From an uncultured Oscillospiraceae bacterium (lineage in GTDB: Bacteria; Bacillota; Clostridia; Oscillospirales; Oscillospiraceae), in assembly GCA_947624985.1 (NCBI GenBank), contig CANQMO010000021.1:1-46770 (forward strand): DNA of 46,770 nt. The letters are read 5' to 3'. A program made the position numbers and the translations under genes. The notes under the pieces are model-generated. The model searched no databases and was not told the DNA's origin. It was given only the letters and a program-made list of their open reading frames with translations. Positions 32,198 to 40,457 of the stretch are shown piece after piece. Every line of letters begins with the position of its first letter. The stretch's first letter is position 1.

Positions 32198-34442
32198 CGT
32201 CATTTTGCTGGACGGGGCCATGGGTACCATGCTACAGGCCGCCGGTCTGCCGCTGGGCGCCATGCCGGAGGTGTGGAACATCACCGCGCCGGAAAAGGTG
32301 ACGGCGGTCCAGCGGCAGTATGTGCAGGCGGGCAGCCGGGTGCTGTACGCCAATACCTTTGGGGCCAACCGCTATAAGGCCGCCGGCAGCGGCTACGCCG
32401 TCTCCGACCTGGTGGCTGCCGGTGTCCGGGCGGCCCGGGCCGCCGGAGAAGGCCACGACGTAAAGGTGGCTTTGGACGTGGGACCCATCGGCCAGCTTCT
32501 GGAGCCTCTGGGGACGCTGACCTTTGACGAGGCATATGACACCTTTAAGGAGATGGTCACGGCGGGGGAGGCCGCCGGGGCGGATCTGGTGATATTCGAG
32601 ACCATGAGCGACCTGGCCGAGGTGCGGGCCGCGGTACTGGCCGCCAGGGAGAACACCTCCCTGCCCGTGTGGGTCACCATGACCTTCGAGGCCACGGGGC
32701 GCACCTTCGTGGGGACCACAGTGCCGGCCATGGGCCTTACTCTGTCGGGACTGGGCGTGGACGCCATGGGCTTCAACTGCTCGCTGGGCCCCGGGGAACT
32801 GCTGCCGCTGGCGGAGGAGCTGACCCACTGGACGGACGCGCCCATCATCCTCAAGCCCAACGCGGGGCTGCCAGACCCGGCCACGGGAAAATATGACACC
32901 ACGCCGGAGGCGTTCGCCCAGGCGCTCGTCCGGGGCCTGGACCTGGGCGCCGCCGCGGTGGGCGGCTGCTGCGGCACCACGCCGGAGTTTATCCGGGCGC
33001 TGGACGGGGCCGTCGGGGGAAGGCGGCCCGCGCCCCGGCGAAAGGCGGACCGGCGGGGCGTGTGCTCCGCGACCCGGACGGCGGCGCTGGACGGGTACCT
33101 GCTGGACTTCGACAAGCGCTTTCCCGGCACGAAGACCGTCATGATGATGCGCAATTACCGCTCCACGCCCCAGATCCTGGCGGCGGCCAATTCCCTCATC
33201 GACAAAAACCGCACCCGGATAAAAAAGGACCTGATCCCCACGCTGCCGGCGGGGGAGAGCGTTTTGTGCCACCACGCCCGGAGCGCGGAGGAGGAGGCGG
33301 AGTGGATGGCGCTGCAAATGCAGGCCCTTCACGACGGCGGCGTGCCCTATAAGGACATGGCGGTGCTCTACCGGGCGCACTATGTGACCCGCTCCGTGGA
33401 GGAGACGCTCATCCGGCGCAAGGTGCCGTACACCATCTACAGCGGCGTGAAGTTTTTCAGCCGGATGGAGATAAAAGACGCGCTGTGCTATCTGCGCATG
33501 ATCGTCTACCGGGACGACCTGTCCTTCCGGCGGATCGTCAACAAGCCCAGGCGGAACATGGGCCAGCGGCGGATGAAGTACCTGGAGCAGGCCGCGGAGC
33601 GGTTCGGCTGCTCCCTCTATGACGCGCTGCTGCGGACTTTGGACGAGGATATCTTCAAGGGCACCAAGGCGGCCCGGTTCGTGGGGCTCGTGGAGGCGTT
33701 CTCCGCGGACTACGCGGGCCGGCCCGTGTCGGAGGTGCTGTCGGCGCTGCTGAACGAGAGCGGCTATGAGCAGGCTTTGCGGACCGAGGGCAGCCAGGAG
33801 CGGCTGGACAATCTGGCGGAGCTGAAGCAGTCGGTGTACGAATACGAGACCTCCTGCGGGGAGGAGGCGACGCCGGAGCACTATCTGGCCCATGTGGCGC
33901 TTTTCTCCAATCAGGACGCCGCCGAGCCCGGGGACAGGGTGAAGCTCATGACCGTCCACGCCGCCAAGGGGCTGGAATTCCCTTATGTGTTTGTGTGCGG
34001 CATGAACGAGGGGGTGTTCCCCTCCCGGAAGGTGCGGACCCTGCCCGCCATGGAGGAGGAGCGGCGGCTGGCCTTCGTGGCCATGACCCGGGCGGAGAGG
34101 CGGCTTTACCTCACCGAGGCGGAGGGCCGGAATCTGGACGGCTCGCCCCGGTACCCCTCCCGGTTCGTTCTGGACATCGACCCGGCGCTGGTGGAGCATA
34201 CCCAGCCGCCACGGGAGGGGCTCATCGCGGACGCCCGGGAGTATATCGAGATGAGCGCGCGGTATCTGCCGGAGGATGTGCAGGCGGAGGTCTTCGCGCC
34301 CGGCGACCGGGTGGAGCACGCCCATCTGGGCCCTGGAACGGTGGTGGAGGCGGACCTGAAAAAGGGCGCGCACCTTGTACAGTTCGATTCCATGACCACG
34401 CCCCGGTCCATCGCCTTTCGGGTGAAGCTGAAAAAGCTGTAA
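32184..34442 (+). CDS. MetH homocysteine methyltransferase domain fused in frame to C-terminal PcrA/UvrD helicase
   Basis: A 752-residue open frame. Residues 1-~285 are a complete homocysteine S-methyltransferase domain: ILLDGAMGTML start, zinc ligands Cys199 (GFNCS) and Cys262-Cys263 (GGCCGTTPE). The folate and B12 domains of MetH are missing. From residue ~300 the sequence is a UvrD/PcrA helicase from just after motif III: MMMRNYRSTPQ (IV), TVHAAKGLEFPYVFVCGMNE (V), FVAMTRAERRLYLT (VI) and the PcrA C-terminal domain. Walker A, DExx and the GDxxQS motif are absent, so no ATPase is possible. The join is at about 33050-33085. It is a deletion fusion or an assembly chimera. Start GTG 32184 follows GGAGGGG. 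Confidence 0.85.
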   Translation: MAEDNVILLDGAMGTMLQAAGLPLGAMPEVWNITAPEKVTAVQRQYVQAGSRVLYANTFGANRYKAAGSGYAVSDLVAAGVRAARAAGEGHDVKVALDVGPIGQLLEPLGTLTFDEAYDTFKEMVTAGEAAGADLVIFETMSDLAEVRAAVLAARENTSLPVWVTMTFEATGRTFVGTTVPAMGLTLSGLGVDAMGFNCSLGPGELLPLAEELTHWTDAPIILKPNAGLPDPATGKYDTTPEAFAQALVRGLDLGAAAVGGCCGTTPEFIRALDGAVGGRRPAPRRKADRRGVCSATRTAALDGYLLDFDKRFPGTKTVMMMRNYRSTPQILAAANSLIDKNRTRIKKDLIPTLPAGESVLCHHARSAEEEAEWMALQMQALHDGGVPYKDMAVLYRAHYVTRSVEETLIRRKVPYTIYSGVKFFSRMEIKDALCYLRMIVYRDDLSFRRIVNKPRRNMGQRRMKYLEQAAERFGCSLYDALLRTLDEDIFKGTKAARFVGLVEAFSADYAGRPVSEVLSALLNESGYEQALRTEGSQERLDNLAELKQSVYEYETSCGEEATPEHYLAHVALFSNQDAAEPGDRVKLMTVHAAKGLEFPYVFVCGMNEGVFPSRKVRTLPAMEEERRLAFVAMTRAERRLYLTEAEGRNLDGSPRYPSRFVLDIDPALVEHTQPPREGLIADAREYIEMSARYLPEDVQAEVFAPGDRVEHAHLGPGTVVEADLKKGAHLVQFDSMTTPRSIAFRVKLKKL

Positions 34443-34446
34443 AATG

Positions 34447-34479
34447 AACTGCGGAGACGGCATTGCCGTCTCCGCAGTT
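34447..34479. terminator. Bidirectional terminator between converging genes
   Basis: Perfect 15-bp stem AACTGCGGAGACGGC / GCCGTCTCCGCAGTT with loop ATT. Confidence 0.9.
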
Positions 34480-34496
34480 TGCTGCCGGACCGGATC

Positions 34497-34796
34497 TCAG
34501 TGCCGGCGCTCCGCCGCCGCCCGGATCGTGCGTATGTCCGCCGCCATGTTCAAAAACACCATGATGGTGGCCGCGTTGACGAACGACAGCAGCACGCCCG
34601 CTCCCATGATCAGCAGCCCCAGCAGCACGCCCAGGAATCCCGGGACCTGCCCGCTGAGCATGACGCCCACGCCCAGTATCAGCGACAGCAGGCACCCCAG
34701 CACGATGTTGATGATGGCCACGACCCGCAGGAGCGTGACCCAGCCGCTGGCTTTGACGGATGGCTGCCGGTCCTCGCGATCGGTGTAGTTATCCAT
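34497..34796 (-). CDS. Small integral membrane protein
   Basis: A 99-residue protein with a polar N-terminus and two to three helices between residues ~20 and 88 (VVAIINIVLGCLLSLILGVG, then GFLGVLLGLLIMGAGVLLSF). ATG at 34796 has AGGAATGGG upstream. It is monocistronic, with a promoter at 34831-34859. No named family is recognised; it lies alone between convergent and divergent neighbours. Confidence 0.8.
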   Translation of the reverse strand: MDNYTDREDRQPSVKASGWVTLLRVVAIINIVLGCLLSLILGVGVMLSGQVPGFLGVLLGLLIMGAGVLLSFVNAATIMVFLNMAADIRTIRAAAERRH

Positions 34797-34830
34797 ATTC
34801 CCATTCCTCCCCGATTTTATCTGTGAGGAC

Positions 34831-34859
34831 AGTATAGCACACGGTACGGTAAAATTCTA
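34831..34859 (-). promoter_or_regulatory. Promoter of the small membrane protein gene
   Basis: On the minus strand TAGAAT (34854-34859) and TATACT (34831-34836), 17 bp apart. Confidence 0.5.
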
Positions 34860-34873
34860 TTTTTTTCAATTTA

Positions 34874-34902
34874 TAGACATGGCGGCGGCGGTGGTGTATA
34901 AT
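34874..34902 (+). promoter_or_regulatory. Promoter of the transglutaminase-like gene
   Basis: TAGACA (34874-34879), 17-bp spacer, perfect TATAAT (34897-34902), 55 bp before the ATG. Confidence 0.7.
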
Positions 34903-34957
34903 GTCGGAGACACGGACAGTGTGTCGAGAGAGCAACTGGCAAAAGGGGTCTCATGGA

Positions 34958-36076
34958 ATGAAGAGATTTTTGAGCGCGGTGCTGGGAATGCTGATGGCGT
35001 TTCTGTGGGGAGCCGGTCCCGCGTGGGCCGGTGAGGAGCAGATACAGGCGTCTCTGGCGGATATCCCCGTGGAAAAGATCGCCGGGTACATCGTGGAGAC
35101 GGGCTGCGGCAGGGACATCGACGATCTGGAGCGGCTGGACGCGACGGTGGACGAGGCGACGCTGGCGTACTATCTGGAGGCCGTCTACGGCCTGGAGAGC
35201 GGATCCTGGACGGACTGTGCCGTCTACCGGGCCGGCGGGGCGGAGGCATTTGAGATCGCCGTGGTGCGGTTCGTCGACCAGAAGGCCGCCGATACCGGCG
35301 GGGAGGCTCTGACGGCGTATCTCGCCGTTCGGGAGGGGGACTTTACCGGTTACGCCCCCGAGCAGGCGGACATAGTTCACGGCTCCCGGGCGGCGGTGTC
35401 CCAGTACGGGGACGCGGCGCTTCTAATCTGTCAGGATGCCGAAAGGGCGGAGGACGCTTTTCTGGCGAGCTACGACTGGTTTTACCGGGAGCCCTTCGAC
35501 CCGCCAGGTAAGGACGACATGACCGTCTATGACACCGCCGCCATTTTGGCGGCCTGGGACAGCGGCGAGGCCGCCGGTCTTTCGGACAAGGACGCCGCGA
35601 TACTGGATCTGGCCGCCGCGGTCGTTGAGGAACAGACCACGCCGGACATGACGGACTATGAGCGGGAAAAGGCGCTGTACGCCTGGGTCACCGGCAATGT
35701 GATCTATGATCAGGACCACTACGACCCCCTGGGGCGTATCGACCCCGCCTCCTACGACCCTTACGGCCCTCTGGCCAATGGCAAGGGCGTATGTATCGGC
35801 GTGGCGTCCACGTTCCAGTTGCTGATGGATATGGCGGATGTGGAGTGTATCACCGTGATCGGCGCGTCCCGGGGCAACACGGCGGACCACGCCTGGAACA
35901 TGGTCCGGCTGGACGGGGCGTGGTACTGCGCGGACCCCACCTGGGACGTGGAGAAGGACGAGGACGATTGGGACTATTTCAACGTGACCAGCGATTGGAT
36001 GGCCGGTACAGACCACCAATGGGACTATGACGCGGTGCCGGAGGCCACCGCCGCCGACGGCGGCGCGGGCGCGTAA
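34958..36076 (+). CDS. Secreted DUF4358 plus transglutaminase-like protein
   Basis: A 372-residue protein. Residues 1-24 are a signal peptide (MKRFLSAVLGMLMAFLWG..AWA). Residues ~30-165 look like a DUF4358 domain. Residues ~220-360 are a transglutaminase-like core with Cys279 (GKGVCIGV), His311 (DHAWNMV) and Asp326 (ADPTWD), the full triad. Such proteins act outside the membrane as peptidases or crosslinking enzymes on wall or surface proteins. The ATG at 34958 is chosen because it begins the signal peptide; an in-frame start at 34901 would precede or overlap the -10 box. It ends at a shared terminator. Confidence 0.88.
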   Translation: MKRFLSAVLGMLMAFLWGAGPAWAGEEQIQASLADIPVEKIAGYIVETGCGRDIDDLERLDATVDEATLAYYLEAVYGLESGSWTDCAVYRAGGAEAFEIAVVRFVDQKAADTGGEALTAYLAVREGDFTGYAPEQADIVHGSRAAVSQYGDAALLICQDAERAEDAFLASYDWFYREPFDPPGKDDMTVYDTAAILAAWDSGEAAGLSDKDAAILDLAAAVVEEQTTPDMTDYEREKALYAWVTGNVIYDQDHYDPLGRIDPASYDPYGPLANGKGVCIGVASTFQLLMDMADVECITVIGASRGNTADHAWNMVRLDGAWYCADPTWDVEKDEDDWDYFNVTSDWMAGTDHQWDYDAVPEATAADGGAGA

Positions 36077-36085
36077 AAAGCATAG

Positions 36086-36122
36086 AGCAGGGCCCCCAGC
36101 CAAAACGGCTGGGGGCCCTGCT
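36086..36122. terminator. Bidirectional terminator
   Basis: Perfect 16-bp stem AGCAGGGCCCCCAGCC / GGCTGGGGGCCCTGCT with loop AAAAC between the transglutaminase-like gene and the symporter pseudogene. Confidence 0.9.
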
Positions 36123-36535
36123 TCATATAAGTCCCTTGACGAGGATGATGAGGATCAGCACCGGCAGCAGAAGATTGCAGACGATGAAGTCCTCGCTGTC
36201 CAGCACGTCCCTGCCGCCCACCAGACGCAGGCCGCTCCACAGGTTATAGCCCAGCACACAGGGGAGACTGGCGATCAGCACCAGCACGGCGTTGAGCAGC
36301 ACGGCCTTTTTCCGGCTCCAGCCCAGAGAGTCCACCCAGAAGGCCAGCAGGTTTTCAAACACGGCGATGACCGTCGTGAAGCTGGCGAAGGTCATGAAGA
36401 GGAAAAACAGCGTCCCCCACAGCCGCCGTTCCGCCCCACCACATACGGGAACCGCCACACGTTGCCGATACCGATGGCGCACCCGGCGCTGACCATCAAA
36501 AAGCCCAGCCGGGTGCCAAAGCTCTCCCTTTTCAT
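36123..36535 (-). pseudogene. Internally deleted sodium:neurotransmitter-symporter-family transporter
   Basis: ATG at 36535 opens MKRESFGTRLGFLMVSAGCA then IGIGNVWRFPYVVGRNGG, the unmistakable TM1 of NSS transporters, with a good ribosome site and promoter. That frame stops after 47 codons. In another frame the sequence continues as LWGTLFFLFMTFASFTTVIA, VFENLLAFWVDSLGWSRKKA and EDFIVCNLLLP, which belongs to the C-terminal third of the family. So ~250 or more residues are gone and the frame is shifted at about 36420-36430. A second, smaller loss may lie between LLLP and VLILIILVKGLI at the end. A normal member has about 440-500 residues. Confidence 0.85.
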
Positions 36536-36566
36536 TGGGCGACCTCTCTTCCGTTTTTCTTACGGC

Positions 36567-36595
36567 AGTATAATATAGTTTCCCCCACCCCGCAA
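36567..36595 (-). promoter_or_regulatory. Promoter of the symporter pseudogene
   Basis: On the minus strand TTGCGG (36590-36595) and TATACT (36567-36572), 17 bp apart. Its -35 box lies in the loop of the hairpin at 36579-36608. Confidence 0.6.
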
Positions 36596-36608
36596 GAGGT
36601 GGGGGAAA
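36579..36608 (-). terminator. Hairpin after brnQ, end of the pilus operon
   Basis: TTTCCCCCACC pairs with GGTGGGGGAAA around an 8-nt loop, 9 bp past the brnQ stop. It has no long T tail on the minus strand, so termination efficiency is uncertain. Confidence 0.5.
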
Positions 36609-36617
36609 CGCGCCGTA

Positions 36618-37964
36618 TCAGATTTTTTTCAGCCGCCGGATGACCGCCGCCAGAAGGAACGCGGCCGCCGCCGGCAGAGCCCAGCCCAGCCCGATGTCAT
36701 ACAGGGGCAGGACCCGGGCGTAGACGCTCCGGACCGCGTCCAGGTGCAGAAAAGCCCTCGCGCCTTCCGGCAGCGCGGCGATCAGATCCCCCACGGCGCA
36801 CACCAGCGTCACCGCCGTGACGATCCGGTGACCGGTCCGGTCCAGGCGCAGCCTCCGCTCCGCCAGAGACGCCAGGATCAGGGTCATGGCCAGAGGGTAG
36901 AGCATCATCAGCACCGGCAGGGAAAAGCGGATGATGTCCGTCAGACCCAAATTGGCGACGCCAAAGGAGATCAGGCTGAACAGCACCGCCCACCCGTTGT
37001 AGCTGAGAGAGCGGGGAAACATCTGTACAAAAGCCTCGGAGCAGCTGGTGATGAGGCCGATGGCGGTCTTGACGCAGGCCAGAAGGATCATCAGCGCGAA
37101 CAGATAGGCGCCCGCGCCGGGGAAATAGTACCGGACGATATCCATCAGCGCCGCGCCGCCGTTGTCCGCCAGCGGGAGGACGCTCCGGCTCCGGGCCCCG
37201 GCCAGGGCCGTCATGGCGTAGATGACCGCCATGAGGATACAGGCGAAAACGCCGGCCCGGACCGTGCAGACGGCCACATCCCCGGGCTCCTTCACGCCCA
37301 GAGAGCGGATCACGTTCACCACCACGATACCGAAGGCCAGTCCCGCCAGGGCGTCCATGGTATTGTAGCCTTCCAAAAAGCCCTGCGCCAGCGGGGCGGA
37401 GACGTAGGCCCCCACGGGCTCCGCGTCCGCCGCGCTGCCCATTGGCCGCAGCAGGGCGTAACCAATGGTGACGAAAAAGGTGACCAGGAACAGCGGGTTC
37501 AGGACCTTGCCGATCCAGGTCAGTATCTTCCCGGGCCGCAGGGAGAACCAGAGCATTACGCCGCAGAAGGCGGCGGAAAAAAGAAAAAGCGCCGTGCCCG
37601 TTGAGACGCCCTCCGGCAGGATGGGCGCCACGGCCGCCTCGAAGGGGACGGTGAAGCACCGGGGGATGGCGAAGAAGGGACCGATGGTCAGATACAGCGC
37701 GCAGGTGAAAAAGTACCCGTAGCCCCTGCCGACCCGGCTGCTGAGGGCCAGCAGCCCGTCCGCCCGGGAGATACCCAGCGCCGCCACCGCCAGCAGGGGC
37801 AGTCCCACGCCGGTGACGAGGAAGCCCCCCAGGGCCGGGAGCATGTTGGCCCCGGACGCCTGGCCCATATAGGCGGGGAAGATCAGGTTCCCGGCCCCGA
37901 AGAAGAGGCCGAACAGCATACTGGCCACGGAGATCGTTTCTCGGAGGGTCAGCGTGCGTTTCAT
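36618..37964 (-). CDS. brnQ: Branched-chain amino acid/cation symporter BrnQ
   Basis: A 448-residue protein with about 12 helices and the family opening FGLFFGAGNLIFPAYMGQASG. It imports Leu, Ile and Val with sodium ions or protons. Length is normal. The ATG at 37964 has AAGGAGG and lies 14 bp after the pilT stop, so it is transcribed with the pilus genes and has no room for a T-box or other leader. Its presence at the end of that operon is odd and may be fortuitous read-through expression. Confidence 0.95.
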   Translation of the reverse strand: MKRTLTLRETISVASMLFGLFFGAGNLIFPAYMGQASGANMLPALGGFLVTGVGLPLLAVAALGISRADGLLALSSRVGRGYGYFFTCALYLTIGPFFAIPRCFTVPFEAAVAPILPEGVSTGTALFLFSAAFCGVMLWFSLRPGKILTWIGKVLNPLFLVTFFVTIGYALLRPMGSAADAEPVGAYVSAPLAQGFLEGYNTMDALAGLAFGIVVVNVIRSLGVKEPGDVAVCTVRAGVFACILMAVIYAMTALAGARSRSVLPLADNGGAALMDIVRYYFPGAGAYLFALMILLACVKTAIGLITSCSEAFVQMFPRSLSYNGWAVLFSLISFGVANLGLTDIIRFSLPVLMMLYPLAMTLILASLAERRLRLDRTGHRIVTAVTLVCAVGDLIAALPEGARAFLHLDAVRSVYARVLPLYDIGLGWALPAAAAFLLAAVIRRLKKI

Positions 37965-37978
37965 AGCGTTGTTCCTCC

Positions 37979-39031
37979 TTACAGCTTCCGGGCCAGCATA
38001 TCCGGGTTGGTGCTGTGGGCCAGAGCCTCCTCACGGGTGATCCTGCCGCTTTTGCACAGCCGCAGCAGGTCGGCGTCCATGGAGAACATGCCGTCGGCGG
38101 AGGAGGAGTAGATGAGCCCGTCGATCTGGTGGATCTTGTTCTCCCGGATCATGTTGCGCACAGCGGTGGTGACGGTCATCATCTCAAAGGCGGCGGTGAC
38201 GCCTCCGTCGGCGGCGGGCAGCAGCTGCTGGCTCACCACGGCCTGTAGCACGCTGGCGAGCTGCACGGCGATCTGCCGCTGCTGGCCGGAGGGGAACACG
38301 TCGATGATCCGGTCGATGGTGTTGGCCGCACCCAGGGTGTGCAGGGTGGACAGGACCAGATGGCCGGTCTCGGCGGCCGTCATGGCGATGGAGATGGTCT
38401 CATAGTCCCGCATTTCGCCCAGCAGTATCACGTCCGGGCTCTGGCGCAGAGCGGCCCGCAGGGCCACGTTATAGCTGGCGGTGTCGGAGCTCACCTCCCG
38501 CTGGCTGATGATGCTCTTCTGGTGCCGGTGCAGGTACTCGATGGGGTCCTCCAGCGTGATGATATGCTTTTCCATGGTGCGGTTGATCTGGTCGATGATA
38601 CAGGCCAGGGTGGTGGACTTGCCGCTGCCGGCGGGACCGGTGACCAGCACCAGGCCCTTTTTCAGACCGCTGAGCCCGATGACCGGAGCGGGGATACCGA
38701 GCCGGACAGGGTCCGGCAGGTCGAAGGTGATGACCCGGATCACCGCGGCCAGAGAGCCGCGCTGTACATAGGTGCTGACCCGGAAGCGGGACAGCCCCTG
38801 TATGGCGAAGGAGAAGTCGTCGTCTCCCGTCTGCCGCAGGCGGGAGATATCCCGGTGGGCGAGCCGGTAGATCTCGCTCACCAGCGTCTCCGTGCTCTCC
38901 GGCATGACCCGCTCGTCGCCGAAGGTCAGCAGCTTTCCGCCCTTTTTGTAAGACAGCGCGCGCCCGGCGACGATGAAAAGATCGCTGGCGCCCTGCTCGG
39001 TGGCCTCCGTGAGAAAATCCAAAACAGTCAT
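37979..39031 (-). CDS. pilT: PilT-type ATPase of a type IV pilus-like system
   Basis: A 350-residue secretion ATPase, PilT length. An N-terminal PAS-like domain is followed by Walker A GPAGSGKST (about 132-140), the Asp box ITLEDPIEYLH, Walker B ILLGEMRDYETI and the His box ETGHLVLSTLHT. ATG 39031 has GGAGG upstream; the frame upstream of it overlaps the previous gene. It is the only pilus ATPase in view. In most systems PilT retracts pili and PilB extends them, so here either PilB is elsewhere or this enzyme does both. Confidence 0.93.
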   Translation of the reverse strand: MTVLDFLTEATEQGASDLFIVAGRALSYKKGGKLLTFGDERVMPESTETLVSEIYRLAHRDISRLRQTGDDDFSFAIQGLSRFRVSTYVQRGSLAAVIRVITFDLPDPVRLGIPAPVIGLSGLKKGLVLVTGPAGSGKSTTLACIIDQINRTMEKHIITLEDPIEYLHRHQKSIISQREVSSDTASYNVALRAALRQSPDVILLGEMRDYETISIAMTAAETGHLVLSTLHTLGAANTIDRIIDVFPSGQQRQIAVQLASVLQAVVSQQLLPAADGGVTAAFEMMTVTTAVRNMIRENKIHQIDGLIYSSSADGMFSMDADLLRLCKSGRITREEALAHSTNPDMLARKL

Positions 39032-39033
39032 GG

Positions 39034-39495
39034 TCAGTCCTCCATGTCCACGGCGCCAGGCAGCGCGCCCGTGCCGAAAAGATCCAAAGTATCGTCCGGC
39101 GCCCATTCGTAGCCGGACACCGCCTGCCAGCGTTCGATCCGGCAGGGCTGGCCGTCCGCGGGCAGCGTCAGCTCCACGGCCAGGACCTGATCCTCCCCCA
39201 GCGGCACCTGATAGACGGCGCGGCCGTCCTCCGTCAGGGTCACGGCCGACGCGGCGGCGAAGGCGTCGGGGTCATCGGCGGTGAGCAGGCCCGTCAGGAT
39301 GGCGTTGGCCCGGTTTTCCGCCTCATAGTAGTCCGTGGTCCGGCCGGCGCTCTTGCGGCTCAGACGCAGATCGGCCTGGGCGCTGACCAGAGAGAGGACG
39401 GAAAAGGTCAGCAGCGACAACATCACGAAGATCAGCACGACGGAGGTGACGCCGGTGCTGATAATGGAGCCCCCGGGCTTTTGTCTATTGCCCAT
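39034..39495 (-). CDS. Minor pilus-associated membrane protein
   Basis: A 153-residue protein with a short basic start (MGNRQKPGGSIIST), one helix at residues ~12-38 (VTSVVLIFVMLSLLTFSVLS) and an outside domain. The next block, AQADLRLSRKSAGRTTDYYEAENRAN, resembles the helical spine after the helix in PilX/TadG-like minor pilins. It overlaps the preceding pilin-like gene by 11 bp and ends 2 bp before pilT. The start at 39495 is chosen by the overlap and the basic N-terminus. Confidence 0.75.
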   Translation of the reverse strand: MGNRQKPGGSIISTGVTSVVLIFVMLSLLTFSVLSLVSAQADLRLSRKSAGRTTDYYEAENRANAILTGLLTADDPDAFAAASAVTLTEDGRAVYQVPLGEDQVLAVELTLPADGQPCRIERWQAVSGYEWAPDDTLDLFGTGALPGAVDMED

Positions 39496-39925
39496 AGTCC
39501 ACCTCCAGGTCGGGCCAGCGCAGGTCCAGAGCGTACAGCGTCCGGCCCTCCGGGTCCTCCATGCGGATGCTGGCGTTCCGGTCCAGAGACACGGTCTCGG
39601 TGTGGATGCGCAGGGTGTATGCCGCGTCCCGGACACCGCAGGGGGCGAAGCCGCCGTCGTAGCACACCGCCACATCCTGCCCGTCGGCGAAAGCGCCGGG
39701 AAAATACGCCCGCACCTGCTCCAGACTGCCGTCGGTGTACTTGACCACAGACGCGGCGCTGGAACAGGCGGAGGAGGCGAAGCTCAGGTCCCGGGCCTGG
39801 ACCGTGAGGGTATGGGCCCTGGCAAAGGCCCGCACACACACGGCGCTGCCCAGAGAGAAGAACAGCAGCGCGATGATGAGCTCGATGAGAAACAGGCTCG
39901 AGCGTGTGTTGTTGTGACTGCCCAC
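39485..39925 (-). CDS. Pilin-like protein (prepilin-type N-terminus)
   Basis: A 146-residue protein starting GTG 39925 (AAAGGAGG upstream). The N-terminus SSLFLIELIIALLFFSLGSA has the F-x-x-x-E pattern and hydrophobic helix of type IV prepilins, with the Glu four residues into the helix, though the usual Gly cleavage residue is not obvious. A beta-rich globular part with two Cys follows. Likely a minor pilin or pseudopilin. Confidence 0.75.
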   Translation of the reverse strand: MGSHNNTRSSLFLIELIIALLFFSLGSAVCVRAFARAHTLTVQARDLSFASSACSSAASVVKYTDGSLEQVRAYFPGAFADGQDVAVCYDGGFAPCGVRDAAYTLRIHTETVSLDRNASIRMEDPEGRTLYALDLRWPDLEVDYGQ

Positions 39926-39959
39926 GGCGGACCCCTCCTTTCCCGCGGGACGCGCCGGT

Positions 39960-40448
39960 TCAGCCGTCGCTGCGCAGATGGGTGAGATAGCGGACGGTGC
40001 GCCCGCCGCTGTCGGAGGCGGAGAACTCGTAAAAGCCCCCGCCCGCGTTGGTGATGGTGAAATCCTCCACGGGCATGATCTCGTCGCCCATGGAGACGGT
40101 GACGTCGGCGTCCGCCCGGACGGTGAGCTCGTACAGCCGCTCCCCGTCGGAGTAGATATAGGTGAGATATGTGCCGTTCCCCAGGTGGTCGGACAGCACC
40201 AGCGCGGGCAGATCCTCCACCTGGCCGATGGATACGCCGCCGGAGGCGTCGTGCTGGCGTATCTTCTCCGCCACATAGGAGATGGCCGTGCGGGTGGAGA
40301 AGGTATCCTGCATGTCGGAGACGGTGTTCCGGTACGCCCCGACGCCGATCATCACCAGGATGAAGGCCGCGGCGGCGAACACGCAGAAAAGGCCGACGGT
40401 GAAGAGCAGGTCGGCGGTGTGGGTCTGTGTACGGTCGTTTTTACCCAT
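39960..40448 (-). CDS. DUF4860-like pilus-operon membrane protein
   Basis: A 162-residue protein with a cytoplasmic start, one helix at ~13-38 (LLFTVGLFCVFAAAAFILVM), a helical spine (DTFSTRTAISYVAEKIRQHD) and a beta-rich end. The shape and position fit a minor pilin; the sequence resembles DUF4860, found next to pilus genes in Clostridia. It starts 9 bp after the 40458 gene. Confidence 0.7.
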   Translation of the reverse strand: MGKNDRTQTHTADLLFTVGLFCVFAAAAFILVMIGVGAYRNTVSDMQDTFSTRTAISYVAEKIRQHDASGGVSIGQVEDLPALVLSDHLGNGTYLTYIYSDGERLYELTVRADADVTVSMGDEIMPVEDFTITNAGGGFYEFSASDSGGRTVRYLTHLRSDG

Positions 40449-40457
40449 GGCGCCGCC

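Noticed and set aside
37965-37978. A T-box or other leucine-sensing leader before brnQ.
   Set aside because: Only 14 bp separate brnQ from pilT, so there is no space for one.
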